A stretch of 64,000 nucleotides of DNA from Paraglaciecola arctica BSs20135 (GTDB lineage Bacteria; Pseudomonadota; Gammaproteobacteria; Enterobacterales; Alteromonadaceae), in NCBI RefSeq assembly GCF_000314995.1, contig NZ_BAEO01000060.1, positions 123,813 to 187,812 on the forward strand, written 5' to 3'. The position numbers and the translations under genes are program-made. A model generated the notes under the pieces. It was not told the origin of the DNA and made no database searches. It worked only from the letters and a program-made list of their open reading frames with translations. Position 1 is the first letter of the stretch. Each line of letters begins with the position of its first letter. This document shows, in pieces, positions 56,443 through 64,000 of the stretch.

Positions 56443-56988
56443 TTAAGATAGGTATATTGCAAACTCAGCATCAAACATGTTTATAAATTTCTGATCTGAT
56501 TCTTCCATTAATAGCTGCGTTTTACCATCCTCAATAGGTGGGAAGTGGACCGAAGATATTAATTTGTCGGAACAACAATTCACTCGCACACCTTGGTTGT
56601 GATGTTTTTCTATAGAGTGTGGGATTTTAAGTATCACGTACACTTGCCCAGAAAATTGTTTGTCACGCTTAAATAACAGTTCAAATTCTGCAGACTTACG
56701 ACTGCTGATTTCAGCGACAGAACTAGCAGCTGCTTGCACAGGGCTATTGGCAAAGGCCAATTTTTGTAGCAACTGCATATACTGACGGCGCAATACAATA
56801 GATTGATTAATGTGTTGCATAAGCTGTGGGGCGTCAACTTTTGGATTGCCTTGGGCAAGTTGTACCAAATCGTTAAACACCCATGATGTGCTACTTTTAA
56901 GCTGCTCGGTTGTGCGCTGATGTAACTCCCGGTACAGGGTTTTGGCGGTAAATAGCTGCTCCTGTATATGATATTGATGATCAGGCAT
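56443..56988 (-). CDS. Unrecognised protein, third-to-last gene product of the cluster (181 aa)
   Basis: 181 residues. The N-terminal two thirds are helical and coiled-coil-like (QLFTAKTLYRELHQRTTEQL, HINQSIVLRRQYMQLLQKLA). A beta-rich end contains GQVYVILKIPHSIEKHH, a Cys pair NCCSDK and DAEFAIYLS. It has no signal or membrane segment, so it is cytoplasmic. ATG 56988 is chosen because GGAG is 8 bases upstream and the start overlaps the previous gene's stop (ATGCCTGA); a Met four codons earlier is also possible. Tight coupling suggests that it forms a complex with the 520-residue protein. Confidence 0.7.
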   Translation of the reverse strand: MPDHQYHIQEQLFTAKTLYRELHQRTTEQLKSSTSWVFNDLVQLAQGNPKVDAPQLMQHINQSIVLRRQYMQLLQKLAFANSPVQAAASSVAEISSRKSAEFELLFKRDKQFSGQVYVILKIPHSIEKHHNQGVRVNCCSDKLISSVHFPPIEDGKTQLLMEESDQKFINMFDAEFAIYLS

Positions 56989-58543
56989 GGGGTGCTCCAT
57001 ATATTTGTTTAAATCTACTACTGAATATGGATAAGTCAGAGCGATAAATTTCTGCTAGCTGCGTATTTTGGTGATTTAATTTTGCTATGACCAACAAATA
57101 GCGCGCGACTAACTCTTGGCACTGGTCGAGTGCTTCGCTGCCATCTTGGTAAATATCCAGCTCTGCAACAGACGGCAGTTTTTTAAATCCATCCTTATTA
57201 TTGTTTTTAAAGAGGTTTGCCGCCTCAGTTAACCAAAATTGTGCCTTAGGGTGCTGGGATAACCATTGCTGAATCTGTAAAAAATGGTTTGCTCCAGACT
57301 CTGTTGTGTTGGCTATTTGTGCTCGCATCCATATTTTGAGGGTTTGTTGTAAATCTGTTGGCATTTGTTTGAGCATGATGCCAACAAACAAAGGGTTATT
57401 GAGACTGTAAAATATGTGGGCAATGACCTGTTGTACTTGTTTACAGTGTGACTCAGAGTCATTGAGTTCGGCTACGTAGTCTTGGTATTGTCGAGTGGGG
57501 GACTGTTGCAGTTTATCTGCCAACACCAGAGGCGACTTTCGTTTGGCCTGCACCAATACTGATTGCCAGCCAGCAAATATGTTTAAACGCAAAAACGACA
57601 AAGGTAATTGTCGCGCCAACTTACCGTGGCTTAATAAGGATTTCATGGGCTGATATTGGGTCAAAGTTAAAAACTTTGGTGATTGGCACAACCAATTTAA
57701 ATCCGAGTGGTTATCCGCCTGTTCAAAGACTGTTTGTTGCACCCATTGTGCATCTATCTCACCTTGTTCACTGTCGCTACCAAGGCTTAGGGCATAATCC
57801 GCATTAAAGGTGTTTTCAACCACATCAATGGCAGTTATTGCATCGAGTAAATCGTCTAATACTGTAGAATATTTAATATAACTGGGCTGGGCTGGTGGGC
57901 TTAACCAAAAATTCAGTACATCTTGGTCAGTGAGCTTTGGTGCTGTTAAATTATGTTGTTTCAACCAACCACTAATGGCGCGAAAACGCTCTTGGGTGCT
58001 GGCTTCTGGAATATGTTCTTTTAAGTAGCTATAAATCAGTTTTTGCAGGTTAGATGACACTTGTTTTATTGCTTGGCTATTGCCATCTACTAGCAGTTTT
58101 TCAATAGTAGTTAATTGTCCAGGTTCAATGCTGGCAGTCAATTCTAACATCACCGCTAAAACGCCTATTCGGGTAGGGGATATAGCAAATTCGATGTCGC
58201 CTAATTTTAGCTGTAAATAATCATCACCCATGGAAACTTGGCCTGAAGCTGTGTGAATGGGCTGCTTAAAAGCTTGGCGAAACCGTTTTGGTTGGATGTT
58301 TTCGTCTATCCAAAAAAAGCTCAGCAGGGGAGACGATGAATAATTGGGGTGATTGACTACCGCCCAGCAAAGGAAGCTTAATTCGTAACACACTGAACCA
58401 TAGTTACGGCATACGAGGTTTTGCGATATTTGCTCTACGTCTTTGCCATGATATTTATTGCCATCAAGACCGGGGGTTTCTTTAAGCTGGATAAATAGCG
58501 CTTTTAAGGTTTCGCTAATACCGTAATTAATTATATTGCTCAT
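56981..58543 (-). CDS. Unrecognised 520-aa protein of the cluster
   Basis: 520 residues, predicted cytoplasmic, mostly helical after an N-terminal mixed domain (CYELSFLCWAVVNHPNYSSS, GDIEFAISPTRIGVLAVMLE). I see no Walker motif, nuclease motif or known catalytic signature. The C-terminal half (from about 290) has repeated helices rich in Gln and Leu, suggesting a scaffold. It overlaps the downstream gene by 8 bases and lies 93 bases after the transglycosylase gene. Function unknown. Confidence 0.72.
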   Translation of the reverse strand: MSNIINYGISETLKALFIQLKETPGLDGNKYHGKDVEQISQNLVCRNYGSVCYELSFLCWAVVNHPNYSSSPLLSFFWIDENIQPKRFRQAFKQPIHTASGQVSMGDDYLQLKLGDIEFAISPTRIGVLAVMLELTASIEPGQLTTIEKLLVDGNSQAIKQVSSNLQKLIYSYLKEHIPEASTQERFRAISGWLKQHNLTAPKLTDQDVLNFWLSPPAQPSYIKYSTVLDDLLDAITAIDVVENTFNADYALSLGSDSEQGEIDAQWVQQTVFEQADNHSDLNWLCQSPKFLTLTQYQPMKSLLSHGKLARQLPLSFLRLNIFAGWQSVLVQAKRKSPLVLADKLQQSPTRQYQDYVAELNDSESHCKQVQQVIAHIFYSLNNPLFVGIMLKQMPTDLQQTLKIWMRAQIANTTESGANHFLQIQQWLSQHPKAQFWLTEAANLFKNNNKDGFKKLPSVAELDIYQDGSEALDQCQELVARYLLVIAKLNHQNTQLAEIYRSDLSIFSSRFKQIYGAPHA

Positions 58544-58636
58544 TCGGCCTAATGTGGATTGCTACTTGTAACGTTATTGTCTCAATTTAACGGACAAGTA
58601 ACACGCAATCAAAGACTTTCGAAAGACGAACATGCT

Positions 58637-59407
58637 CTAATTTATGTATATGGACTCCCACTGCCTCACCTTTTTGAGTTTTGTTTCGCGAGCGGCTTGA
58701 GCAGATGACGATTTTTTGAAGTGCTTAGACTGGTTGCTCGCAGACAAGGCTTTTTTACCTTTGTAGTTACGGGTGATGTTATGTAATCGTAATGCCCTTA
58801 AGGTTTCAATTTGAGGATCTTGTGAGTTTGTATCAGGCGTTAATTGATCTGCCTGGAGTGACGCAAAATCATCAACATACACAATATCTGACTGGTTAGA
58901 GCGTGAGGTAAATAAGCGTTGCTCGTCATGCTGTAAAAAGTCTTGCTGGGTGGTCAATACTTTATCAACATATTCACGAGTAGCAGGGATAACGCTGAGT
59001 TCACCATGTCTACTTTGGACCTTTGAACCACCATTGTAATGTGACAAAGCAATGTCTAAGCGGCCATCATATCGTTTAAGTAATTTTTTAATAAACTTAA
59101 CCCCTAACTCTATGTTTACGTCAGGATCAAATAGTCGATTACGGTGCACACCAAAAGCTTGCTCTGCGGTTCGCGGCATAATTTGCATGACACCTTTTGC
59201 TCCCGCGTGGCTTAGGGCTTGAGCATTAAAGTTCGACTCGACTTTGGCAATCGCTAAAGCCAAAGATGGTGCCACGTTTTGCCGTTTGGCTTCGTTAATC
59301 ACTCGTTGTTGAATATCATCTTTGGCATAGTAATAAGAAGCAGAAGCAACGGGTGTAAACAGTATGGCTATTAGGTTTAATACTGTTATCAGTACTAGTG
59401 TTTTCAT
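58637..59407 (-). CDS. Lytic transglycosylase (SLT domain)
   Basis: 256 residues. Signal peptide (about 1-23). The family 1 SLT domain has catalytic E57 in AIAKVESNFNAQA, then SHAGAKGVMQIMPRTAEQAF, the NIELGVKFIKKLLKRYDG helix, and LSHYNGG. The C-terminal 100 residues are basic and low in complexity. It cuts the peptidoglycan glycan strand and is often used to let a trans-envelope machine through the wall. The ATG at 59407 overlaps the stop of the upstream ExbD-like gene (ATGA), with GGAG 8 bases before it. That coupling ties it to the cluster. Confidence 0.92.
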   Translation of the reverse strand: MKTLVLITVLNLIAILFTPVASASYYYAKDDIQQRVINEAKRQNVAPSLALAIAKVESNFNAQALSHAGAKGVMQIMPRTAEQAFGVHRNRLFDPDVNIELGVKFIKKLLKRYDGRLDIALSHYNGGSKVQSRHGELSVIPATREYVDKVLTTQQDFLQHDEQRLFTSRSNQSDIVYVDDFASLQADQLTPDTNSQDPQIETLRALRLHNITRNYKGKKALSASNQSKHFKKSSSAQAARETKLKKVRQWESIYIN

Positions 59408-59871
59408 TGTATTTTCTCCAACTGCGTTTGCCACTTTTGGTTAAGCATGGTTATGGAAAGCTTTGGGTGATTTATCTGTTTACGTAACGCCATTATTTGT
59501 ATCAGAGGTAGGCTGTCTGGTACTGCCAATATCAAAGGCTGCTGAGTCTCAAAGTGGGCGAAGTTGTCGATGCTCAAAGGGGTGAGGTGTTGATCGTAAA
59601 ATTTCTCATTGAAGTAAAACGCATACTGTTGTTTGCTATTTTTAGACGTTTTACGTGAAGATGATTTTTCACTATTACCCGCGAGTTTTAACTGTTCATC
59701 TGTGGCGAAAGACGGATGACTGGTTTGCTGCGGCTCATTTTTTTGAGCTTGCTCAGGCAAACCAATTGAAAATAAAGCCAAAATTAATAAAGAAAAAAAC
59801 GCCATGGATAATCCCAGTGCGACTTCAGTCATGGCTTGAGTACTAGTGTCGTGATTCATATGTTGATGCAT
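59404..59871 (-). CDS. ExbD/TolR/MotB-like single-pass membrane protein
   Basis: 155 residues. One N-terminal membrane helix (about 17-38, VALGLSMAFFSLLILALFSI) is preceded by an acidic residue (E16) where ExbD/TolR/MotB proteins carry a key Asp. A linker of about 40 residues follows, then a small alpha/beta domain (about 83-145: YAFYFNEKFYDQHLTPLS, QQPLILAVPDSLPLIQIMAL, PKLSITML) that matches the ExbD/TolR periplasmic pattern. GGAGG is 6 bases before the ATG at 59871. No ExbB/TolQ/MotA partner is adjacent, so the assignment rests on layout and weak similarity. Confidence 0.6.
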   Translation of the reverse strand: MHQHMNHDTSTQAMTEVALGLSMAFFSLLILALFSIGLPEQAQKNEPQQTSHPSFATDEQLKLAGNSEKSSSRKTSKNSKQQYAFYFNEKFYDQHLTPLSIDNFAHFETQQPLILAVPDSLPLIQIMALRKQINHPKLSITMLNQKWQTQLEKIQ

Positions 59872-60371
59872 AAAATACCTCCATTGGAGGTTATGCAAAA
59901 CTTAGAGACATAAAAAACGGAAATAGAAAAACGAAATGGTAAACGTTGTTCGTTCGGTGAACTTGAAGTCGCGGTCAATCAAAAGTATGGCTGGGCTACT
60001 AGGCATGCACTGTACACATAATGTTTGTTTTACGAAAGACATCCATATTAGATTTCTATTATTGAAACAATTACGCCATCAGTAATAGAAGCTTAATGAG
60101 ACACCCAAAGTAATAAACTACCCAATAACAGTCTTCTTAGTTTCTACCAGATAAGAATATTTATCTTTAAATTTTAATAAAGTTAGAATTATTTATTTTC
60201 ATATATATATGAAAATGCATGCCTTTGTTAATCAAAAGTTGTTTTTATAAGTTATTGAATTTAAAGTTTAATTTATTTTTATTGCATTTTTATTAAAAAA
60301 TAATGAACTATTTATTGCGATCTTGCGTTATTTGTTGAATTATTTATTCTAACTTTTATGCGGAAATAAGA
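59872..60371. other. 500-base divergent gap between the five-gene cluster and the second TonB receptor
   Basis: No gene seen. Very AT-rich towards the receptor. It must hold the promoters of both divergent units. The one notable structure is the 22-bp palindrome at 60195-60216. Confidence 0.6.
60195..60216. promoter_or_regulatory. Perfect 22-bp AT-rich palindrome
   Basis: ATTTTCATATA and its exact inverse, centred at 60205/60206, 156 bases before the TonB receptor start. It is a candidate operator or cruciform. Confidence 0.45.
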
Positions 60372-63161
60372 ATGATGATGATAAAAACCAATATGAAGGT
60401 CCTCCCATTATGTTTGGCGATAAGCGCCGCTTTTTCGACAGCACCATCTGTGTTTGCAGCAGATACCGCAGATAAGCGGGTTGAAAGAATCTCAGTTACG
60501 GGGTCATTAATCAGACGAGCTGATCTAGAAGAAAGTATGCCAGTGACTGTTTTTGACAAAGAGATGATAGAAATTACTGGCGCGCAAAACATGATTGATA
60601 TTGCCAATAATTTAACTATGAATTCTGGCTCTCGTTTTACCAATGAAGAGGCCCGCATAGCTGGTACATCACAGTTCAATATTCGTGGACTTGGTCCAGG
60701 TGCAACATTAACCTTAATAAATGGTCGTCGAGCAGGTATTGCACCTGTTGCCACCAACTTAGGAAATCAATTTTTCGATATCAATCAATTGCCAATTGCA
60801 ATGATCGAACGTATTGAGTTCCTCACGGACGGTGCATCGTCCACCTACGGCTCTCAAGCTGTGGCTGGTGTAGCCAATATTATTACCCGCAGTGGTTTTG
60901 AAGGTTTAGAAGTTTCTGGACGTTATCAAGATTCTTCAAATGAAACATTTGATATCAACTTGGTTAGTGGTGCTAAAGGTGAGCGTGGACAAGTCAATAT
61001 ATACGCAACATTGTCCGGACAAACGATTAATTATCGCTCAGATTTTGACTTTATCAATGAAAGAGTAGGTGGCAATGGTAATGTATACGATTCAAGATTT
61101 TTATCGTCGACAGGTTCACCGGGCTCCTATCAATTAGCTCAATTTGATAACGAAGGTGTTATTACACCAACAGGCTCAGTTTTTGCTGATCCTAATTGTG
61201 AAGATGCGGGCGGCGTATTACAAAGTGGTTTATGTAAAACCCACTTTATCGATCAACTCGCTATCATGCCAAAAGAAAACCGCTTTCAAGTGTTTAGTGA
61301 ATTTGAATATGATGTGACTGACAATGTAAAAGCTTATGGAGAATTAAGTTTTTCACGTAATCAAGTTCAAGCTATTCTGGGTGCACCTTTTTATTCGAAT
61401 GGTTTGGTTAAAGGTGGCAGTATGTTTGTTCCAGCCGATCACCCTTTTAACTTTTTTGTTGAAAACGAAGCTGGCAATGGCCTGAATTACATCAACCCAA
61501 CAGAATGGGATAACAATACACACCAAGCAGTTGATATCGTCGCTAAATCACGTCCCTTCGGTTATTTCACTAATGGCGACTCTTCTAGCGGTATCAATAA
61601 CCATCTTGATATTGATTTTGACTACTACCGCGCTGTAACCGGTTTTGAAGCAGAGTTAAGCGATACCTGGATACTTGATACTTCTTATGTTTACTCACTT
61701 GGTGAACGTTCGCAAACCACACGCCTTGGTATGTCCAGCACTACATTTAACGATGCCGTGTTAAGTGGCGCTTTTAATCCTTTTGGTATCGCTTTATCAG
61801 ACCCTGACTATGTTTCACCTAAAGATGGGACTTCAATCGCGGCAAATAGTGAGGAGGAGCTCGGCAACATAATTCATGATTTAACCGATAATACTCGCAG
61901 TGAGCAGCAAGTACTTGAAGCGGTAGCAAGTGGTGAGTTGTTCGACCTCGACAGTGGCATGATCAGCATGGCAATAGGTAGCCAATATCGCTATGAAAAC
62001 TACAGCTATACACCTGATAGCTTATCAGGTAAAGGCTTAGGTTTAGGCTCTACACCATCATCATCTATAGCGGGTGAAACTAATGTTTTTGCTGTATTTG
62101 CCGAATTGTTTATTCCTATTTACGATGATATTGAGATACAAACCGCTTTACGCTACGAAGATTACGATACTGCTGGGTCAACCATAGATCCAAAAGTTTC
62201 AGTCAAGTGGGATATCACTGATGAATTGATGTTAAGAAGCTCATTCGGCACATCATTTCAAGCACCAACTAACTTACAAACCGGAGACACGATTGGCGGT
62301 GCATTCATCGAAGATCCAGTAACAGTACAAAATGGTGTTGCCGTGTGTAACCCAACTGGTGCAAGCAACTATGTGTATATCAATACACGGGGTAGCGATG
62401 ATTTGGAGCCAAGTAAAGCGAAAAATTGGAACTTAGGTTTAGTTTATCAACCAACTAAAGCCTTGATGATGAAAGCTGACTTTTGGTCTTTTGATTACAC
62501 CGATTTAATCGCTCAAGACTCCAGTGCAACAGGTATTGTAAACGCACAATGTGCTGGCGTGGCGAATGGCGATAAGCCCATCAATGATCCACGGATTACT
62601 CGTTCTCCAGAAGGTCAACTACGTGAAATAGCATTAAATTACGTCAATACTGGCTCAGTAAAAACCAGCGGTTTGGATTTTAGCGTCAATTACGATATGG
62701 ATTTAGCTTCCTTAGGTGAACTGACTTTAGGTCTAGACAGTACTTATGTGGCTGCATTTGACATTGTCGCTTTAGATGGCGCAGATACGATCAAAGGAGC
62801 TGGTAGCTTCAATAGTGCCAATGCATTTAAAGCAATGCCCAAACTGCGCGCTAATACTCGAGCAACCTGGCGTTTTGATGACCATGTATTTAATGCTTCG
62901 CTGCGTTATATCAGTAGTTACGATAATGATTTAACTGCAGACGAAAACGACAATATTGCAGCCTATACCACGGTTGATTTAAAATACACTTACACCTTTG
63001 GTTCAGATGCAGGTAATACCTCTGTCAATGTAGGTGCTAGCAATATCTTTGATAAAGCGCCACCGACATTAGGTGATGGCGTTCGTCCAGGGTATGACGC
63101 AACAACACATGATATTCGCGGTCGTGTAGTATTTGCCGGATTTACTCATAAATTTAACTAA
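60372..63161 (+). CDS. TonB-dependent receptor
   Basis: 929 residues. Signal peptide (cleavage after VFA-AD). A TonB-box-like VERISVTGSLIRR is followed by the plug (SMPVTVFDKEMIEITGAQNM, FNIRGLGPGATLTLINGRR, IERIEFLTDGASSTYGSQAV). The barrel ends in VFAGFTHKFN with a terminal aromatic-type strand. It resembles the large 'GSLIRR' receptors common in alteromonads and Shewanella, several of which import peptides or oligomers. GGAAAT is 7 bases before the first ATG. A terminator hairpin separates it from the amidase gene, but the two lie head to tail. Confidence 0.93.
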   Translation: MMMIKTNMKVLPLCLAISAAFSTAPSVFAADTADKRVERISVTGSLIRRADLEESMPVTVFDKEMIEITGAQNMIDIANNLTMNSGSRFTNEEARIAGTSQFNIRGLGPGATLTLINGRRAGIAPVATNLGNQFFDINQLPIAMIERIEFLTDGASSTYGSQAVAGVANIITRSGFEGLEVSGRYQDSSNETFDINLVSGAKGERGQVNIYATLSGQTINYRSDFDFINERVGGNGNVYDSRFLSSTGSPGSYQLAQFDNEGVITPTGSVFADPNCEDAGGVLQSGLCKTHFIDQLAIMPKENRFQVFSEFEYDVTDNVKAYGELSFSRNQVQAILGAPFYSNGLVKGGSMFVPADHPFNFFVENEAGNGLNYINPTEWDNNTHQAVDIVAKSRPFGYFTNGDSSSGINNHLDIDFDYYRAVTGFEAELSDTWILDTSYVYSLGERSQTTRLGMSSTTFNDAVLSGAFNPFGIALSDPDYVSPKDGTSIAANSEEELGNIIHDLTDNTRSEQQVLEAVASGELFDLDSGMISMAIGSQYRYENYSYTPDSLSGKGLGLGSTPSSSIAGETNVFAVFAELFIPIYDDIEIQTALRYEDYDTAGSTIDPKVSVKWDITDELMLRSSFGTSFQAPTNLQTGDTIGGAFIEDPVTVQNGVAVCNPTGASNYVYINTRGSDDLEPSKAKNWNLGLVYQPTKALMMKADFWSFDYTDLIAQDSSATGIVNAQCAGVANGDKPINDPRITRSPEGQLREIALNYVNTGSVKTSGLDFSVNYDMDLASLGELTLGLDSTYVAAFDIVALDGADTIKGAGSFNSANAFKAMPKLRANTRATWRFDDHVFNASLRYISSYDNDLTADENDNIAAYTTVDLKYTYTFGSDAGNTSVNVGASNIFDKAPPTLGDGVRPGYDATTHDIRGRVVFAGFTHKFN

Positions 63162-63178
63162 GTCATTATTTAGTCAAT

Positions 63179-63214
63179 AATAAAAGGGGGGATCATCTGA
63201 TGCCCCCTTTTATT
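63179..63214 (+). terminator. Terminator after the second TonB receptor gene
   Basis: Perfect 12-bp stem AATAAAAGGGGG/CCCCCTTTTATT with a 12-base loop, 18 bases after the receptor stop and 18 before the amidase start. It may act as an attenuating or partial terminator within a two-gene unit. Confidence 0.88.
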
Positions 63215-63231
63215 AACCTCAGGATATGCCA

Positions 63232-63903
63232 ATGCAAAAAGTAATATTATGTCTTTTATTATTAAGTCTTAAGGTCATAAGTACCGAGCAAGTTGATGCT
63301 GATTTTAACATCATCCAAAAACCCATTATTTTTGATGCACAACGCAAAGCTCTCACCTTAGATTACATGCAATCTCACTATGGTATCGAGCAAACTGAAC
63401 CCACAATCACACCGACTATGGTAGTTGTGCACTGGACAGAAATACCTACATTTGAAGAAACCTTTGCGGCTTTTAATCCGGCTGTATTACCTTCAACACG
63501 TACAAAAATAAGTTCTGCAGGTTCGGTCAATGTATCAAGTCAATTTGTTATAGACAGAGATGGCACTGTGTATCAGTTGCTGCCAGAAACGACTATGGCA
63601 CGTCATGTCATCGGATTAAACTACACTGCCATAGGTATTGAAAATGTCGCTAACGGACACAGCCTACCTATGACCCAAGCTCAATTAGAAGCAAATAATA
63701 AACTTATTCAGTATCTCGCTAAAAAATATCCCATTCAATATGTATTAGGTCATAGTGAATATCAGGTATTCAAAGGTACACCATTGTGGAAAGAAAAAGA
63801 TGATAACTATCTCACCGACAAAACAGACCCTGATATTGCGTTTATGGATAGACTACGTGGTCGTTTAAGTCATTTAGATTTACGCCCTTTACCGCAGAAA
63901 TAA
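63232..63903 (+). CDS. N-acetylmuramoyl-L-alanine amidase (Amidase_2/PGRP type)
   Basis: 223 residues. Signal-like hydrophobic N-terminus (VILCLLLLSLKVIS). Amidase_2 motifs with zinc ligands: VVVHWTE, SSQFVIDRDGTVYQLLPET, MARHVIGLNYTAIGIENV, and a C-terminal KTDPDIAF in place of the usual K-x-DPG. It cleaves the bond between MurNAc and L-Ala in peptidoglycan fragments and is probably periplasmic. The start at 63232 is preferred because AGGA is 7 bases upstream; a Met at 63226 is too close to it. With the TonB receptor upstream, a role in using imported muropeptides is plausible. Confidence 0.85.
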   Translation: MQKVILCLLLLSLKVISTEQVDADFNIIQKPIIFDAQRKALTLDYMQSHYGIEQTEPTITPTMVVVHWTEIPTFEETFAAFNPAVLPSTRTKISSAGSVNVSSQFVIDRDGTVYQLLPETTMARHVIGLNYTAIGIENVANGHSLPMTQAQLEANNKLIQYLAKKYPIQYVLGHSEYQVFKGTPLWKEKDDNYLTDKTDPDIAFMDRLRGRLSHLDLRPLPQK

Positions 63904-63927
63904 CTAAACGCCGCGACTCTATTAAAG

Positions 63928-63985
63928 AATTTACCAAGCGAATTTACAGCGAATTTACAGCGAATTTACCAAGTAATTTACCAAG
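63928..63985 (+). repeat. Short tandem repeat at the window edge
   Basis: Five copies of AATTTAC at 63928, 63941, 63952, 63963 and 63975. The middle ones are in perfect 11-bp tandem (GCGAATTTACA), and outer units carry CCAAG. It lies just after the amidase stop and continues towards the right edge. Confidence 0.6.
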
Positions 63986-64000
63986 CCACCCATACCAAGG

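Noticed and set aside
55201..59871. Reading the five-gene cluster as an anti-phage defence island
   Set aside because: No nuclease, NTPase, restriction, toxin or nucleotide-signalling motif is visible, and no mobile element is nearby. An envelope role fits better, so defence is left as untested.
63928..63985. CRISPR array
   Set aside because: Units are 11-13 bp without spacers, and no cas genes are present.

Overview
The window looks like chromosomal DNA of a marine gammaproteobacterium of the Alteromonadaceae (Glaciecola/Paraglaciecola/Alteromonas type). This is an inference from the gene set: DUF3466 and DUF4397 surface proteins, two large TonB-dependent receptors, a PEP-CTERM lipase-like protein, a periplasmic ATP-dependent DNA ligase, fatty acid cis/trans isomerase, and a ydbH-ynbE-ydbL operon. 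Base composition is AT-rich throughout. I found no rRNA, tRNA, CRISPR array, transposase, integrase or phage gene.

Layout. 0-5.3 kb: end of ygiQ, an RNase H-like gene, pckA, a phasin and a sterol-desaturase-family hydroxylase. 5.4-11 kb: a membrane-bound CadC-like regulator with TPRs, a DUF4397 lipoprotein gene broken by an in-frame stop, and a DUF3466 protein. 11-19 kb: a small membrane protein, a PQQ-type sugar dehydrogenase and an unusual aconitase locus. That locus is a decayed copy of the acnB promoter plus first 41 codons, then a divergent AcnB-family gene, then intact acnB. 19-24 kb: small envelope genes, lysC, a serine hydrolase, a Cys-rich protein and a diguanylate cyclase. 24-27.3 kb: ydbH-ynbE-ydbL. 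27.7-33.4 kb: a dnaK with no dnaJ or grpE beside it, divergent from a Crp/Fnr regulator and cti, which may form a membrane-stress neighbourhood. 33.5-40.5 kb: a ceramidase-like lipoprotein divergent from a TetR regulator, a two-subunit molybdenum hydroxylase (IorAB type), and periplasmic ligase LigE.

40.8-51.6 kb is a carbohydrate-uptake locus: a secreted lysozyme-like protein with a C-terminal chitin-binding module, a TonB-dependent receptor, a NagZ-type GH3 enzyme, a ribose-type (CUT2) ABC transporter with a single-domain ATPase, and a divergent ROK regulator. The GH3 motif and the CBM5/12-like module suggest an N-acetylated amino sugar polymer (chitin or peptidoglycan pieces) as substrate; this is inference. 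51.7-54.8 kb holds small envelope proteins and a GDSL hydrolase with a PEP-CTERM tail.

55.2-59.9 kb is a minus-strand five-gene cluster. It encodes an ExbD/TolR-like membrane protein, a lytic transglycosylase, two proteins I do not recognise, and a membrane-anchored protein with a Lon (S16)-like domain. I consider it the best candidate here for an undescribed envelope system. The window ends with a second TonB-dependent receptor followed by a peptidoglycan-type amidase, possibly a muropeptide-scavenging pair.
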